A stretch of 44,422 nt of DNA from assembly GCF_900115845.1 (NCBI RefSeq), contig NZ_FOXX01000024.1:1-44422 (forward strand), in the 5' to 3' direction. Below the pieces are notes generated by a model. It saw nothing but the letters and a program-made list of their open reading frames with translations. It had not been told where the DNA came from and did no database searches. Source of the stretch: Priestia endophytica DSM 13796. Lineage in GTDB: Bacteria; Bacillota; Bacilli; Bacillales; Bacillaceae_H. This document shows positions 34,038 to 41,869 of this stretch, one piece after another; the first letter of the stretch is position 1, and each line of letters opens with the position of its first letter. The translations under genes were made by a program, and so were the position numbers.

Positions 34038-35984
34038 TTATGGAAACGGATGGGGATGTGGATTGAGTTGTTCGGGTGTCAATGGTTTATTCGTATACCC
34101 AAGCTCCATAGGGATTCGGAATACCCTCTCAAGTCCCGTCAAGCGGGTAAGGTGATGCCCGAATGTCATCGGCAACATCCCCGGAATCAGTACTTTTACG
34201 CAATACAATCCGTTTCGTATCGTTTCCGGCGTCGTCTGGTCTATTATAACTACATCAAGGTTTAACTGACGGAACACCTGAAGGATGTCTTGCAAATCAT
34301 CGGTAAGATCCCTATGATTTGACTTCCACTTAAACTCCTCTTTAAAAGATCGCATTGGGCCATTGTCGTCAAGCAAAAAGCTTAAGCGCTCTTCTGCTTG
34401 CGGCAAACCGTACAGCATGCCGTGGTCATCCATCTGCCGCACTAGTGAAGAATCATGCAGCATTCTTTCATACTCCTCCTGGTTCGCCTCAAATTTTTCA
34501 TCAAGGTTCAGCATCATACCAGCAAGCTCTTGAACTGCGCTTTTCACTGCCCGTACTGGATCCAGATGAGCTCCGGCCGCACAGATGAGATTCAATCCCT
34601 TTTCCTTTCTGTTTTTAGCAATTGCCCAAATACTTGGAATACCGTGTTCCATCGTGGAGTTATACAAATATAAATCATACCCAGCGACCGCTCGCATCCG
34701 TCCGACCATTAACTCCAATTCCTGGTCGTCAGCTGTAAAAGGATCCAGTCGCGGAAGGTTCAGCTTCGCGTACCAAGTCATCAGGAATGAATCACGCTCG
34801 ACCACTTCCATAATTCCATAAAAAATGGCCTCCTCTAAACTTCCTCCTAGCGCACATCCATTGGAAGTTTCATAGATAAAACCTTGTGACCCACATCCAA
34901 CACTGTAATAGGCAAGGAGTTCTGGAACTAGAATTGGACGCCCTTCTAACAACGAATAACCCCATACCCAATTAATAGAACGATCAGGATCGAACGATTT
35001 AAATGGAAAACTAGGCTGCGCATATTGTTCTTTTGCATGGACGCCTACCTTCAATGGATTGAGCGCTTGATTTTTCAGGTTACGAAAACTATCATAGATC
35101 ACTGTCCGTTTACCACGTGGTTCTAAACCGCAGTGCCGCTCCAATCCCTCTAAAATGGCTGTCAACACACTTTCTGCGTATGAATGAGTCCGGCCAGCTG
35201 TTCCCTCATCCCCGGCAAACATAGGAAGATTGACGCTCGCATCAGCAAATGGAGTCACTAGGTCATACATTTTACTATTCAAAAGGCCGGTACGATTATC
35301 CAGATAGTCTTTAACAATAACTTTTTTCATCTCATCCAACTGACGGCATCGGAAAATACTGGAACTGAGTTTCAGGCTTGGCTGCAGTGAAATTCGGGAT
35401 AATGTCTGTGAATCGTCGGGTAATCGACCACAGACCGAACACAATGGGTTGGGCAGAAAAGAATGCCATGAGCTCTTCAGTGTTTTCAAGTCAATTAGAC
35501 ATATCTTACCTTCCGAATAAGCCTGATCACCTTGTAATAAATTCTGTACCTCAACCCCAATCAGGTAAGCCATTTGCAAAAGTCCGATACTTGAAGCCCA
35601 CGGGTCACTTCCCATTCCTCCGGTCACAGCCAGCCTCTGTTTCACCTGCCACATCTCTGTGCGGTCACATCCTCCCATGAGACGTCTCATGTCCGCACAT
35701 TGAGAGCAACCTGCTGCACCTGGTCGTACGAGCGGACCAACTACACCTTCTCCAAATGAAACGAAGCCTCTGAGCCAGGGGGTACCAGTCTTTCGTAACA
35801 CTTCTTCCGCCTTTTGGTGAACAGAGGGTTCCCAATCGTCATCCAAAAAAAGGGCCAAATCAATATTTTTTGGAACGCCTTCGTCAAAATTGGGCTTACG
35901 AATAACTAGATGGTGTGCTGACAGTTCTTCGCTTACAAGGTCCGCTAGCACCCCTTCTCCGACAACCAACACGAAGGAACTCAA
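34038..35984 (-). CDS. TOMM cyclodehydratase: fused C-type domain and YcaO domain
   Basis: A 648-residue fusion. Residues 1-200 are the TOMM cyclodehydratase C-type (E1-like) part with four zinc-type cysteines, Cys93/Cys96 (GCSQC) and Cys182/Cys185 (CSVC). Residues about 215-648 are a YcaO domain with ATP-site elements SYAESVLTAILEGLER (268-283), SLEEAIFYGIMEVVERD (382-398) and AVKSAVQELAG (479-489). The protein ends in PHPHPFP; such a proline-rich C-terminus is the hallmark of azoline-forming YcaO proteins and is needed for activity. It uses ATP to turn Cys/Ser/Thr of the precursor into azolines. The start is TTG, overlapping the TGA of the previous gene, with GAGGAGG seven bases before, so translation is coupled. 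Confidence 0.92.
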   Translation of the reverse strand: MSSFVLVVGEGVLADLVSEELSAHHLVIRKPNFDEGVPKNIDLALFLDDDWEPSVHQKAEEVLRKTGTPWLRGFVSFGEGVVGPLVRPGAAGCSQCADMRRLMGGCDRTEMWQVKQRLAVTGGMGSDPWASSIGLLQMAYLIGVEVQNLLQGDQAYSEGKICLIDLKTLKSSWHSFLPNPLCSVCGRLPDDSQTLSRISLQPSLKLSSSIFRCRQLDEMKKVIVKDYLDNRTGLLNSKMYDLVTPFADASVNLPMFAGDEGTAGRTHSYAESVLTAILEGLERHCGLEPRGKRTVIYDSFRNLKNQALNPLKVGVHAKEQYAQPSFPFKSFDPDRSINWVWGYSLLEGRPILVPELLAYYSVGCGSQGFIYETSNGCALGGSLEEAIFYGIMEVVERDSFLMTWYAKLNLPRLDPFTADDQELELMVGRMRAVAGYDLYLYNSTMEHGIPSIWAIAKNRKEKGLNLICAAGAHLDPVRAVKSAVQELAGMMLNLDEKFEANQEEYERMLHDSSLVRQMDDHGMLYGLPQAEERLSFLLDDNGPMRSFKEEFKWKSNHRDLTDDLQDILQVFRQLNLDVVIIDQTTPETIRNGLYCVKVLIPGMLPMTFGHHLTRLTGLERVFRIPMELGYTNKPLTPEQLNPHPHPFP

Positions 35985-37936
35985 TGTGATCCCTCCTCTC
36001 GCAGCAAAACACCAAACACTCCGTCTAGTTGCTCTTTAAAAACAGGTTCAATCCCTAATTCAAATACTAAGACCCGTTTTCCGTTTTGTTCCAATATTTC
36101 CATAGCTCCCTGTAAGACGTCCGCTTGTATCTTCTCTTCACACGCAGGAATGCTAAGACTAACTGGCATTTTGTTTTCCAAAAGTACGGACGTTACCTCA
36201 CAAGCTAGTTCATTAGAGGTATTCGATTTGTTTTGCACTTTGATAAGTGCCTGCTGTAATGCCTTCTGTAATGCCATTGTTATATTTAAATCTGCACTAC
36301 CATACCATCCATCTTTTGTACCTACCCATACTACAGGAAAACCGAATACTTCCTTTCCTCTTCCGATAATTGGTGCTCCCTGCATCGTAGTCAGTGCCTC
36401 TAAATAGAACCGACATCTCTCATCTTCTATAAAACTCAACTGTACTCGAGAGACAGAATACTTTTGATTAAGTTGTTGCTTGCTAAGCTCCTCTGCCAAA
36501 CACTTTTGCAACCCACGGCCAACACCTTCCACAAAAGATTCACCAGCTCCAACCCCGACAATGTCCTCCGGTACTACTACACTTCCATCAACATTTTTAT
36601 TTAGTGGCAGAGTATTAACGATTAAACTGACCATTCGTGACACATACGTTTCAATCCCAGTTAGTCCTGCTTCTCTTCTTGCCTCCTCATGAGTCAAACC
36701 TGAACAGACAATGTCTTGCATCAACTCAGCTGGTCCATCCGACAACGGGTCGACTGCCTGAACGCGGCACTGAGCTAACGGAAGCTGCTTTAAATCTCCC
36801 TCCTCCCAAATATGGAAGATTCCCAATTCCTCTGATGTCAACTGGTTGAAATAAAGAAGTAATTTACCTGACTCAACTTTCTCTAAGCCTACTTGGAGAC
36901 GGCTTCCGACATCTTCAACCCATTCTGCAGATATACCACTTGTTACCAGTGGATGAGATAAAAATGAATGCCAGTTTCCCTCTAATGTATCTAAATCCAG
37001 AAGAAAAATCCTATTCTTCTGTTCCAATCCTATGACTCCTGTAACCTCTTTAAACAATTCAAATACGATTACATTGGCTAACAACGAGCCTGGAGTGGCA
37101 GAGAAGGCAGGGGGTTGCTCATTTTTGAATAAGGCAGAATGGTGTAAACGGCGCCATGCTGTCTCCCAACACACCTCGGAATCTGGATGTACTAATGGAC
37201 CTGCTAAACCTACCTGTTGCAGGCATATAGCGGGGAGAAACATTTTCTTCTCTTCCCTGCAAACTATATGAAGCTGTCTAAGTTTCTCTAGTTCACCCTC
37301 CTGACTCACATACAAAATCGAATCAAAGGGCTTCACTATTTCTCGCCACCCCTCCTTCTTTTGTGGAATCTCCTTTAAGTCAACCTCTGGGTCTATTTTT
37401 CGTGCATGTTCCACAAGTTCTTTTAACCTCTGTCTATTGGTCGGAACCTCGTCTGTGATTAGCACCCGGACCTTAGTCAAACCAGATTCAATCAACGAAG
37501 AGACCAATGAATTTAAAATAGGACCAGAGCCAACTGCCAGCACTTTGTTCTGACGAAAAGCTTGAAAACGGGCCGCTCCAGAACCAACTAAATTATCCAC
37601 AAATTCAATTTGAGATGCATGCTTTTTAAGGTGATAATCCGACAATTGATGCGGAAGGTCCTGGCTTAAATCTCGAACATACCCATTCGTATACAGCACT
37701 TCTGCAATTTCATATACCCGATCCCGATATGGTCCAGACAAACCGTTAGTCAAACTCCCTAAAGTATACTCCCCATTGAACATCGGTAACAACTTTTCAA
37801 TCCACTGATCGATCCCACTGCCTTCGATACGGAATGAACTTAAGTTGTTTCGAAAATACACACCTCTGTTTGGTTCAGGGAGATAGAACGTGTCCCTCTT
37901 CACTTTCAAACGCATAGAAGGGTTCAAATTTGTCAT
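35981..37936 (-). CDS. TOMM maturation protein, ThiF-like (precursor recognition partner)
   Basis: A 651-residue protein of the type annotated in Bacillus as putative thiazole-containing bacteriocin maturation protein. The first 85 residues resemble a winged-helix peptide-clasp region, with an E1/ThiF-like core after it (FRQNKVLAVGSGPILNSLVSSLIESGL, Rossmann-like at about 125-155). The usual ThiF zinc cysteines and adenylation residues are not evident, so it is probably a binding scaffold that presents the leader to the YcaO enzyme rather than an active E1. AAGGAGG precedes the ATG. It lies 158 bp after the precursor gene, separated by a hairpin. Confidence 0.82.
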   Translation of the reverse strand: MTNLNPSMRLKVKRDTFYLPEPNRGVYFRNNLSSFRIEGSGIDQWIEKLLPMFNGEYTLGSLTNGLSGPYRDRVYEIAEVLYTNGYVRDLSQDLPHQLSDYHLKKHASQIEFVDNLVGSGAARFQAFRQNKVLAVGSGPILNSLVSSLIESGLTKVRVLITDEVPTNRQRLKELVEHARKIDPEVDLKEIPQKKEGWREIVKPFDSILYVSQEGELEKLRQLHIVCREEKKMFLPAICLQQVGLAGPLVHPDSEVCWETAWRRLHHSALFKNEQPPAFSATPGSLLANVIVFELFKEVTGVIGLEQKNRIFLLDLDTLEGNWHSFLSHPLVTSGISAEWVEDVGSRLQVGLEKVESGKLLLYFNQLTSEELGIFHIWEEGDLKQLPLAQCRVQAVDPLSDGPAELMQDIVCSGLTHEEARREAGLTGIETYVSRMVSLIVNTLPLNKNVDGSVVVPEDIVGVGAGESFVEGVGRGLQKCLAEELSKQQLNQKYSVSRVQLSFIEDERCRFYLEALTTMQGAPIIGRGKEVFGFPVVWVGTKDGWYGSADLNITMALQKALQQALIKVQNKSNTSNELACEVTSVLLENKMPVSLSIPACEEKIQADVLQGAMEILEQNGKRVLVFELGIEPVFKEQLDGVFGVLLREEGSH

Positions 37937-38031
37937 CTCTCTCCTCCTTACCCCTTGTAACCATAAATGTTCAATAACACTACCACTATCATCGTATGTA
38001 CAGCAATTTGTCCGTTATGTCTTATCTTATA

Positions 38032-38067
38032 GAGAAAGACCCCTGCAACAATGCAGGGGACCTTCTC
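38032..38067 (-). terminator. Hairpin between precursor and maturation genes (attenuator-like)
   Basis: GAGAAGG-CCCCTGCA pairs with TGCAGGGG-CTTTCTC around a 4-base loop (a nearly perfect stem of about 15 bp). It is not followed by a real T tract. Such a hairpin behind a RiPP precursor gene usually lets only part of transcription pass and protects the abundant precursor message (inference). Confidence 0.6.
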
Positions 38068-38094
38068 AAATAGAAGAATAAACTACTAATCGGC

Positions 38095-38376
38095 TTAGCT
38101 GCCGCCACCACAACGGCCACCGCCGCTACATCTGGAGCAACGTGAGCAACGTGAGCAACGTGAGCAACGAGCACAACTAAAGCAGTTAAAACAACGGAAG
38201 CAACTAAAGCAGTTAAAACAGTTAAAACAGTTAAAGCATCGGCCAAAACCAAATCCCACACCAACAAATTGTCGATCCTGATCGGTATAGTACTGATTTT
38301 GATCCCAAGTGACTGCCTGAGTCGCTTGGAAATCACCAACATTCAACATTTGAAGTTCATTTTGGAAATCATTCAT
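38095..38376 (-). CDS. Heterocycloanthracin/sonorensin-like TOMM precursor peptide
   Basis: A 93-residue precursor. The acidic leader (about 1-38) contains LQMLNVGDFQAT and ends in a tyrosine/aspartate stretch. A glycine-rich hinge VGVGFGFG follows, then a core with 14 cysteines at 47, 50, 53 and every third residue to 83, plus 89. The core has two blocks: first C-F-N/C-F-S/C-F-R, then C-S-R repeated, closing with SGGGRCGGGS. Family precursors (B. anthracis heterocycloanthracin, B. sonorensis sonorensin) share this leader style and Cys-rich tail. The cysteines, and possibly the serines, should become thiazoles and oxazoles by the adjacent enzymes, giving a bacteriocin-like product. GAGGAGG lies eight bases before the ATG. 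Confidence 0.9.
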   Translation of the reverse strand: MNDFQNELQMLNVGDFQATQAVTWDQNQYYTDQDRQFVGVGFGFGRCFNCFNCFNCFSCFRCFNCFSCARCSRCSRCSRCSRCSGGGRCGGGS

Positions 38377-38641
38377 TTTCTTTTCCTCCTCAAATAAATT
38401 AACAAAGGTGTCAGCAATTTAAAACGGGAACAACCGAGTTAAATCGAAAAAACTGTACACCAGATGAATACATTAAATGTTTCAAATACTCTTCAACAAA
38501 TTATGTACAATAGATGGGTATTGTTACTGATACAAAAGCCTAATTTAAAGGAACGGGAAAAAACCGTTCAAAACGAAAACAGGATCATTATAAAAAAACG
38601 CCTGAATCGGCGGCTGAATCATCAAAACTAGTGTATTATTT
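38377..38641. other. 265-bp leader region of the TOMM operon
   Basis: This is the untranslated region upstream of the precursor. It holds a small hairpin, GAACGG/CCGTTC (38551-38569), and the terminator at 38590-38614. I see no convincing -35/-10 pair, which is compatible with regulated expression. Confidence 0.4.
38590..38614 (-). terminator. Terminator of the small membrane-protein gene
   Basis: On the minus strand GCCGCCGATTCAGGCG is followed by seven T. It lies 28 bp beyond the stop at 38642, which supports leftward transcription through that small gene, and insulates the precursor operon from it. Confidence 0.7.
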
Positions 38642-38962
38642 TTAGCTATTCATATGCTCAACACTTTTACCTTCAACAACGGCTTTATTTCCTCCAATCG
38701 ACAGCCTCGTGACAAATATAAGCATAAGCATTGCACCAAGCAATTGGACGCTTTGGAGCATCGTAACGAACCAAGTGACTGAAATGATAATGACGGTTAA
38801 AGTCTCTACGCTTGATAAAATATTCATTTCCACCGCGCTGATATCCTTCTCAGTAAAATTGAACTTCTTCCATGTTAAATAAAAGTTCCTTTGTAGCCTT
38901 TTTAGCTGTAGAATACGTTTTTTCCTTGCTTTATTACATGAAATTTCTATTAAAAAATACAT
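38642..38962 (-). CDS. Possible small membrane protein at the island edge
   Basis: Start uncertain. From ATG 38962 it has 106 residues: a basic segment (NKARKKRILQLKRLQRNF) followed by two close hydrophobic stretches (TLTVIIISVTWFVTML and LLGAMLMLIFVT). A later ATG at 38827 would give 61 residues, starting just before the membrane part. The frame continues up to 39061, but that would overlap the divergent XRE gene. No family is recognised. A downstream terminator favours a real gene. In a bacteriocin island a small membrane protein could confer self-protection (speculative). It could also be a decayed remnant. Confidence 0.4.
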   Translation of the reverse strand: MYFLIEISCNKARKKRILQLKRLQRNFYLTWKKFNFTEKDISAVEMNILSSVETLTVIIISVTWFVTMLQSVQLLGAMLMLIFVTRLSIGGNKAVVEGKSVEHMNS

Positions 38963-38977
38963 TAAAGGTATTATTAT

Positions 38978-39241
38978 ATGAAGCAACTGTTGAAACAAAA
39001 AGGTATAACTATGACTGAATTTCATGAGATTACAGAAATCTCTCAGAATGCTTTGAGCCATATTTCAAATGGTAAAAGTAATGGAATTCAATTTAATACA
39101 TTAGATAAAATACTAGAAGCAACTAATTCCAAAATTGAGGAACTTATTGAACATGGGGAGGAGTTATATTCTCTTTTTATCAGATTAGAACATAATAAAA
39201 GTAAAAAACCTAATTTCTTAGGTTGGGGATTCAAAGGGTAG
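38978..39241 (+). CDS. Small XRE/Cro-type HTH regulator
   Basis: An 87-residue protein whose first 65 residues form a Cro/CI helix-turn-helix (GITMTEFHEITEISQNALSHISNGK, then FNTLDKILEATNSKIEELIEHG). This is the minimal Xre type common in phages and mobile elements. It lies at the right end of the island, facing and convergent to rpsI. It is the only regulator within the island, so it is the likely controller of the cluster or of the lost mobility functions. Confidence 0.78.
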   Translation: MKQLLKQKGITMTEFHEITEISQNALSHISNGKSNGIQFNTLDKILEATNSKIEELIEHGEELYSLFIRLEHNKSKKPNFLGWGFKG

Positions 39242-39261
39242 TCATTTTACATCTAAATAAA

Positions 39262-39302
39262 TAAAAAACCCTTTCTCGAAAATACGAGAAAGGGTTGTAA
39301 AA
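39262..39302 (-). terminator. Terminator of rpsI
   Basis: AACCCTTTCTCG / CGAGAAAGGGTT with a 6-base loop, followed on the minus strand by TTTTTATTTATT. A diverged copy of the same hairpin lies at 32101-32132. Confidence 0.9.
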
Positions 39303-39320
39303 CGTTGATATATAAAAGAT

Positions 39321-39387
39321 ATTAACGTTTTGAGAACTGAGGTGCACGACGAGCGCCTTTAAGACCGTATTTTTTACGTTCTTTCAT
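39321..39387 (-). repeat. Right copy of the 67-bp rpsI direct repeat (island boundary)
   Basis: These bases are the last 21 codons, stop and one further base of the intact rpsI. The copy at 32146-32212 in the same orientation matches at 66 of 67 positions. Confidence 0.93.
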
Positions 39388-39714
39388 ACGAGCGTCACGA
39401 GTTAATAGACCTTCAGGTTTTAGTGTTGCGCGATATTCTGGGTCTGCTTGTAATAGTGCACGAGCGATACCGTGGCGGATTGCTCCAGCTTGACCAGTGA
39501 ATCCTCCACCGTTTACGTTTACTAATACATCATAGTTCCCAAGAGTTTCTGTTGCAGCAAGAGGTTGTTTTACAACTTCTCTTAGTGCTGCAGATGAAAG
39601 ATAGTTCTCGATTTCACGACCGTTAACAACGATGTTTCCGTTACCTGGTACTAGACGTACACGAGCAACAGAGCTTTTACGACGACCTGTTCCGTAATAT
39701 TGTACCTGTGCCAA
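39322..39714 (-). CDS. rpsI: 30S ribosomal protein S9
   Basis: A full-length 130-residue S9 starting [21 protein letters not shown], with the [19 protein letters not shown] segment and the invariant C-terminal tail APQFSKR that reaches the ribosomal P site. The gene is intact, but its last 21 codons are duplicated at 32146-32212. The present 3' end together with its terminator was therefore probably brought by the island. It follows rplM by 20 bp in the usual operon. Confidence 0.98.
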   Translation of the reverse strand: MAQVQYYGTGRRKSSVARVRLVPGNGNIVVNGREIENYLSSAALREVVKQPLAATETLGNYDVLVNVNGGGFTGQAGAIRHGIARALLQADPEYRATLKPEGLLTRDARMKERKKYGLKGARRAPQFSKR

Positions 39715-39734
39715 TATAATTCCCTCCTTACGTA

Positions 39735-40172
39735 TTATCCGCGAAGTTCGTAAACTTCTGGTTTTTGTGCTTCATGTGGATGAGTGTCTCCTGCAAACAC
39801 ATGTAATTTTTTAAACATTTGACGACCTAAGCTACCTTTTGGAAGCATTCCACGGATTGCTAGTTCAAGCATTTTCTCTGAATAGTTAGTACGCATTTCA
39901 AGAGCCGTGCGAGATTTAAGTCCGCCTGGATGTTGACTGTGACGGTAGTAAATCTTGTCAGTCAATTTTTTACCTGTTAATTCGATTTTTGCTGCATTAA
40001 GAATGATTACATGATCACCAGTATCAACGTGTGGTGTGTAAGTTGGTTTATGTTTCCCGCGTAGAATAGAAGCAACTTCGCTAGCAAGACGACCTAAAGT
40101 TTTACCTTCTGCGTCGATTACAAGCCATTTGCGCTCTACTTCACTTGCTTTCGCCATATAAGTTGTACGCAT
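39735..40172 (-). CDS. rplM: 50S ribosomal protein L13
   Basis: A 145-residue L13, the same length as in B. subtilis, with [33 protein letters not shown] and [16 protein letters not shown]. An ATG six codons in ([11 protein letters not shown]) is an alternative start, but MRTT.MA matches the Bacillus N-terminus. AGGAGGGTAAAAC precedes the ATG. It is led by its own promoter and an L13-leader-like hairpin. Confidence 0.98.
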   Translation of the reverse strand: MRTTYMAKASEVERKWLVIDAEGKTLGRLASEVASILRGKHKPTYTPHVDTGDHVIILNAAKIELTGKKLTDKIYYRHSQHPGGLKSRTALEMRTNYSEKMLELAIRGMLPKGSLGRQMFKKLHVFAGDTHPHEAQKPEVYELRG

Positions 40173-40211
40173 GTTTTACCCTCCTAGAATTTCAACTTTC
40201 GAACGTTTTAT

Positions 40212-40253
40212 TTTAAACACGATTAATTTCCGGGGCTAATCGTGGGTTTAAAA
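40212..40253 (-). promoter_or_regulatory. L13 leader-like RNA hairpin upstream of rplM
   Basis: The minus strand reads TTTAAAC-CCACGATTA ... TAATCGTG-TTTAAA around a CCCCGGAAA-type loop. A conserved leader with a hairpin of this sort precedes rplM-rpsI in Bacillus and is thought to bind L13 for autoregulation. Identification is by position and general resemblance. Confidence 0.65.
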
Positions 40254-40268
40254 TTACATACATATGTT

Positions 40269-40297
40269 ATATTAGCCTGTTGTATTCCCAATGTCAA
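40269..40297 (-). promoter_or_regulatory. Sigma-A promoter of rplM-rpsI
   Basis: On the minus strand, TTGACA (40297-40292) and TAATAT (40274-40269) with 17 bases between, a near-consensus pair immediately before the L13 leader hairpin. Confidence 0.8.
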
Positions 40298-40315
40298 GAG
40301 GATGTTACACCAGGT

Positions 40316-41059
40316 TTAGTTGTCATAGTAAACTTTCCACAAGTATAGCCCATGTCCAGGTGCAGTTTTGCCTGTTAGAGTGCGATTTTTCGCCTCTAGC
40401 ATCCCTGAAATATCTTTTGTAAAACTTTTTCCGCTACCAAGATCAAGAAGTGTTCCCACTAAAATTCGGACCATATTATAAAGAAATCCGTTTCCTACAA
40501 ATCTAAATGTAAGCACGTCCCCTTCTTCAATAATTTCCGCTTCATAGATTGTTCTCACTTTATCTTCTATCTCCGTCTTTGCTGAACAAAAACTTGTAAA
40601 ATCATGTGTACCAATTACGCCCTTTATAGCTTCCTTCATCACCTTACGATCTAACTCGTATGGAACATGGTGCATATAATGCCTTAAGAACACATCGCGA
40701 CTTTTGCTGCAAAGCACTTTGTAACGGTATTCCTTCTTTTTCACGCTAAAACGAGCGTGAAAATCTTCTGACGTTTCCTTTGTATCAACTACTACAATAT
40801 CTTCTGGCAAGAGCGCATTAGCTCCGCGCTCAATCTGGTTTACGCTAATAGTGCTTGTAGTATCAAAGTGAAACACTTGCCCTTTAGCATGGACAGACGC
40901 ATCTGTGCGTCCTGAGGCATGGATTTTCACTTCCTTACCTCCATGGAGACGGGTAAGGGCCTTTTCAATCTCTTCTTGCACAGTACGGCCATTAGGCTGA
41001 ATTTGATAGCCTGAAAACAGTGTTCCGTCATATGCTACAGTACATTGAATTCTTCGCAT
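40316..41059 (-). CDS. truA: tRNA pseudouridine(38-40) synthase TruA
   Basis: A 247-residue enzyme that modifies uridines 38-40 in tRNA anticodon stems. The catalytic Asp lies in [18 protein letters not shown]. Other family parts are [35 protein letters not shown] and [22 protein letters not shown]. It starts 12 bp after ecfT and closes the ecf operon before the rplM promoter, as in B. subtilis. Confidence 0.96.
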   Translation of the reverse strand: MRRIQCTVAYDGTLFSGYQIQPNGRTVQEEIEKALTRLHGGKEVKIHASGRTDASVHAKGQVFHFDTTSTISVNQIERGANALLPEDIVVVDTKETSEDFHARFSVKKKEYRYKVLCSKSRDVFLRHYMHHVPYELDRKVMKEAIKGVIGTHDFTSFCSAKTEIEDKVRTIYEAEIIEEGDVLTFRFVGNGFLYNMVRILVGTLLDLGSGKSFTKDISGMLEAKNRTLTGKTAPGHGLYLWKVYYDN

Positions 41060-41071
41060 CTCTCACATCTC

Positions 41072-41869
41072 CTAGACTCTTACGATAAATAGAGCAGCAG
41101 CAACAATAACAAATATGATAAGGGCCATAGTATCAATAGACCCCCAGCTAAGCTGACGATACTTTGTCCGTCCTTCTCCACCTTGATACCCTCTTGCTTC
41201 CATAGCTGTTGCTAGCTCTTCTGCACGTTTAAAAGCGCTAATAAAAAGCGGAATTAAGAGTGGAACAACAGCTTTGAGGCGATCTTTAATAGGTCCGCTC
41301 GAAAAATCTACTCCACGTGCTGTTTGAGCCTTCAAAATTTTGTCTGTTTCATCCATCAAAGTGGGGATAAAACGAAGTGAAATAGACATCATAAGTGCTA
41401 ATTCATGAACAGGGAAACGGACTTTCTTTAATGGATGTAAAAGGGTCTCCATGCCATCTGTTACCTCAATTGGTGTTGTTGTAAGAGTTAACAGGGTTGT
41501 AAGTAAAATTAAGAATAAGAACCGAAGCGAAATATAAATCCCTTGAATAACTCCGCCTTCATAGATCTTCAGAAAACCAATGTCTGCGATTACTTCTCCT
41601 TCTCTCGTCATAAAAATATGAAGGAGAAAGGTGAAAATAATAATAAACAATATTGGCTTTAGTCCTTTAATAATGAAATAAATCGGAACTCGACTCACAA
41701 GTACTGCTAAAATAGCAAACAAACCAATAATGCTGTAGCTTACAATATTATTCGCAAGAAAAATAACAGCTACATAGAAAAAAACGATAATAAGCTTTGC
41801 TCGAGGGTCCATACGATGAATAAAAGAATCTCCTGGAACATACTGACCAATAATCATATTATTCATCAT
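41072..41869 (-). CDS. ecfT: ECF transporter transmembrane component EcfT
   Basis: A 265-residue membrane protein of the CbiQ/EcfT family. It couples the two ATPases to diverse vitamin-binding S components. N-terminal IGQYVPGDSFIHRMDPRAKL and the Ala-Arg-Gly motifs are present (AQTARGVDF and AMEARGYQGG), the latter forming the coupling helices that touch the ATPases. The start is the ATG at 41869, with GGAGG eight bases before. It lies 11 bases inside the end of ecfA2, so the two genes overlap slightly. Confidence 0.95.
   Translation of the reverse strand: MMNNMIIGQYVPGDSFIHRMDPRAKLIIVFFYVAVIFLANNIVSYSIIGLFAILAVLVSRVPIYFIIKGLKPILFIIIFTFLLHIFMTREGEVIADIGFLKIYEGGVIQGIYISLRFLFLILLTTLLTLTTTPIEVTDGMETLLHPLKKVRFPVHELALMMSISLRFIPTLMDETDKILKAQTARGVDFSSGPIKDRLKAVVPLLIPLFISAFKRAEELATAMEARGYQGGEGRTKYRQLSWGSIDTMALIIFVIVAAALFIVRV

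Larger units (their letters stand above)
32146..39387. mobile_element. Putative TOMM genomic island inserted at the 3' end of rpsI
   Basis: The segment is bounded by 67-bp direct repeats (32146-32212 and 39321-39387) of the rpsI 3' end, 7175 bp apart. Everything between them is one functional unit: a thiazole-peptide cluster, a small possible membrane gene and an XRE regulator. The modification genes look richer in G+C than neighbours (for example 53% in 33001-33060 against 35% in 26101-26160). The right repeat completes rpsI and the left is a remnant, as expected for site-specific entry into a gene end. No integrase, transposase, tRNA or plasmid gene is visible inside, so it may be a decayed or passively mobilised element, or a product of homologous recombination. 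Confidence 0.75.

Noticed and set aside
38110-38240. Short tandem repeats that might suggest a CRISPR array or minisatellite
   Set aside because: Units are 9 bp, in frame and without spacers. They encode the Cys-x-x core of the precursor.
38022-38342. 106-residue frame rich in Val/Ala/Leu repeats on the minus strand
   Set aside because: It is the shifted frame of the repetitive precursor gene; the repeat DNA keeps it open by chance.
32213-39320. Integrase, transposase or terminal inverted repeats for the island
   Set aside because: No frame resembles a recombinase, and the ends carry only the direct rpsI repeats.
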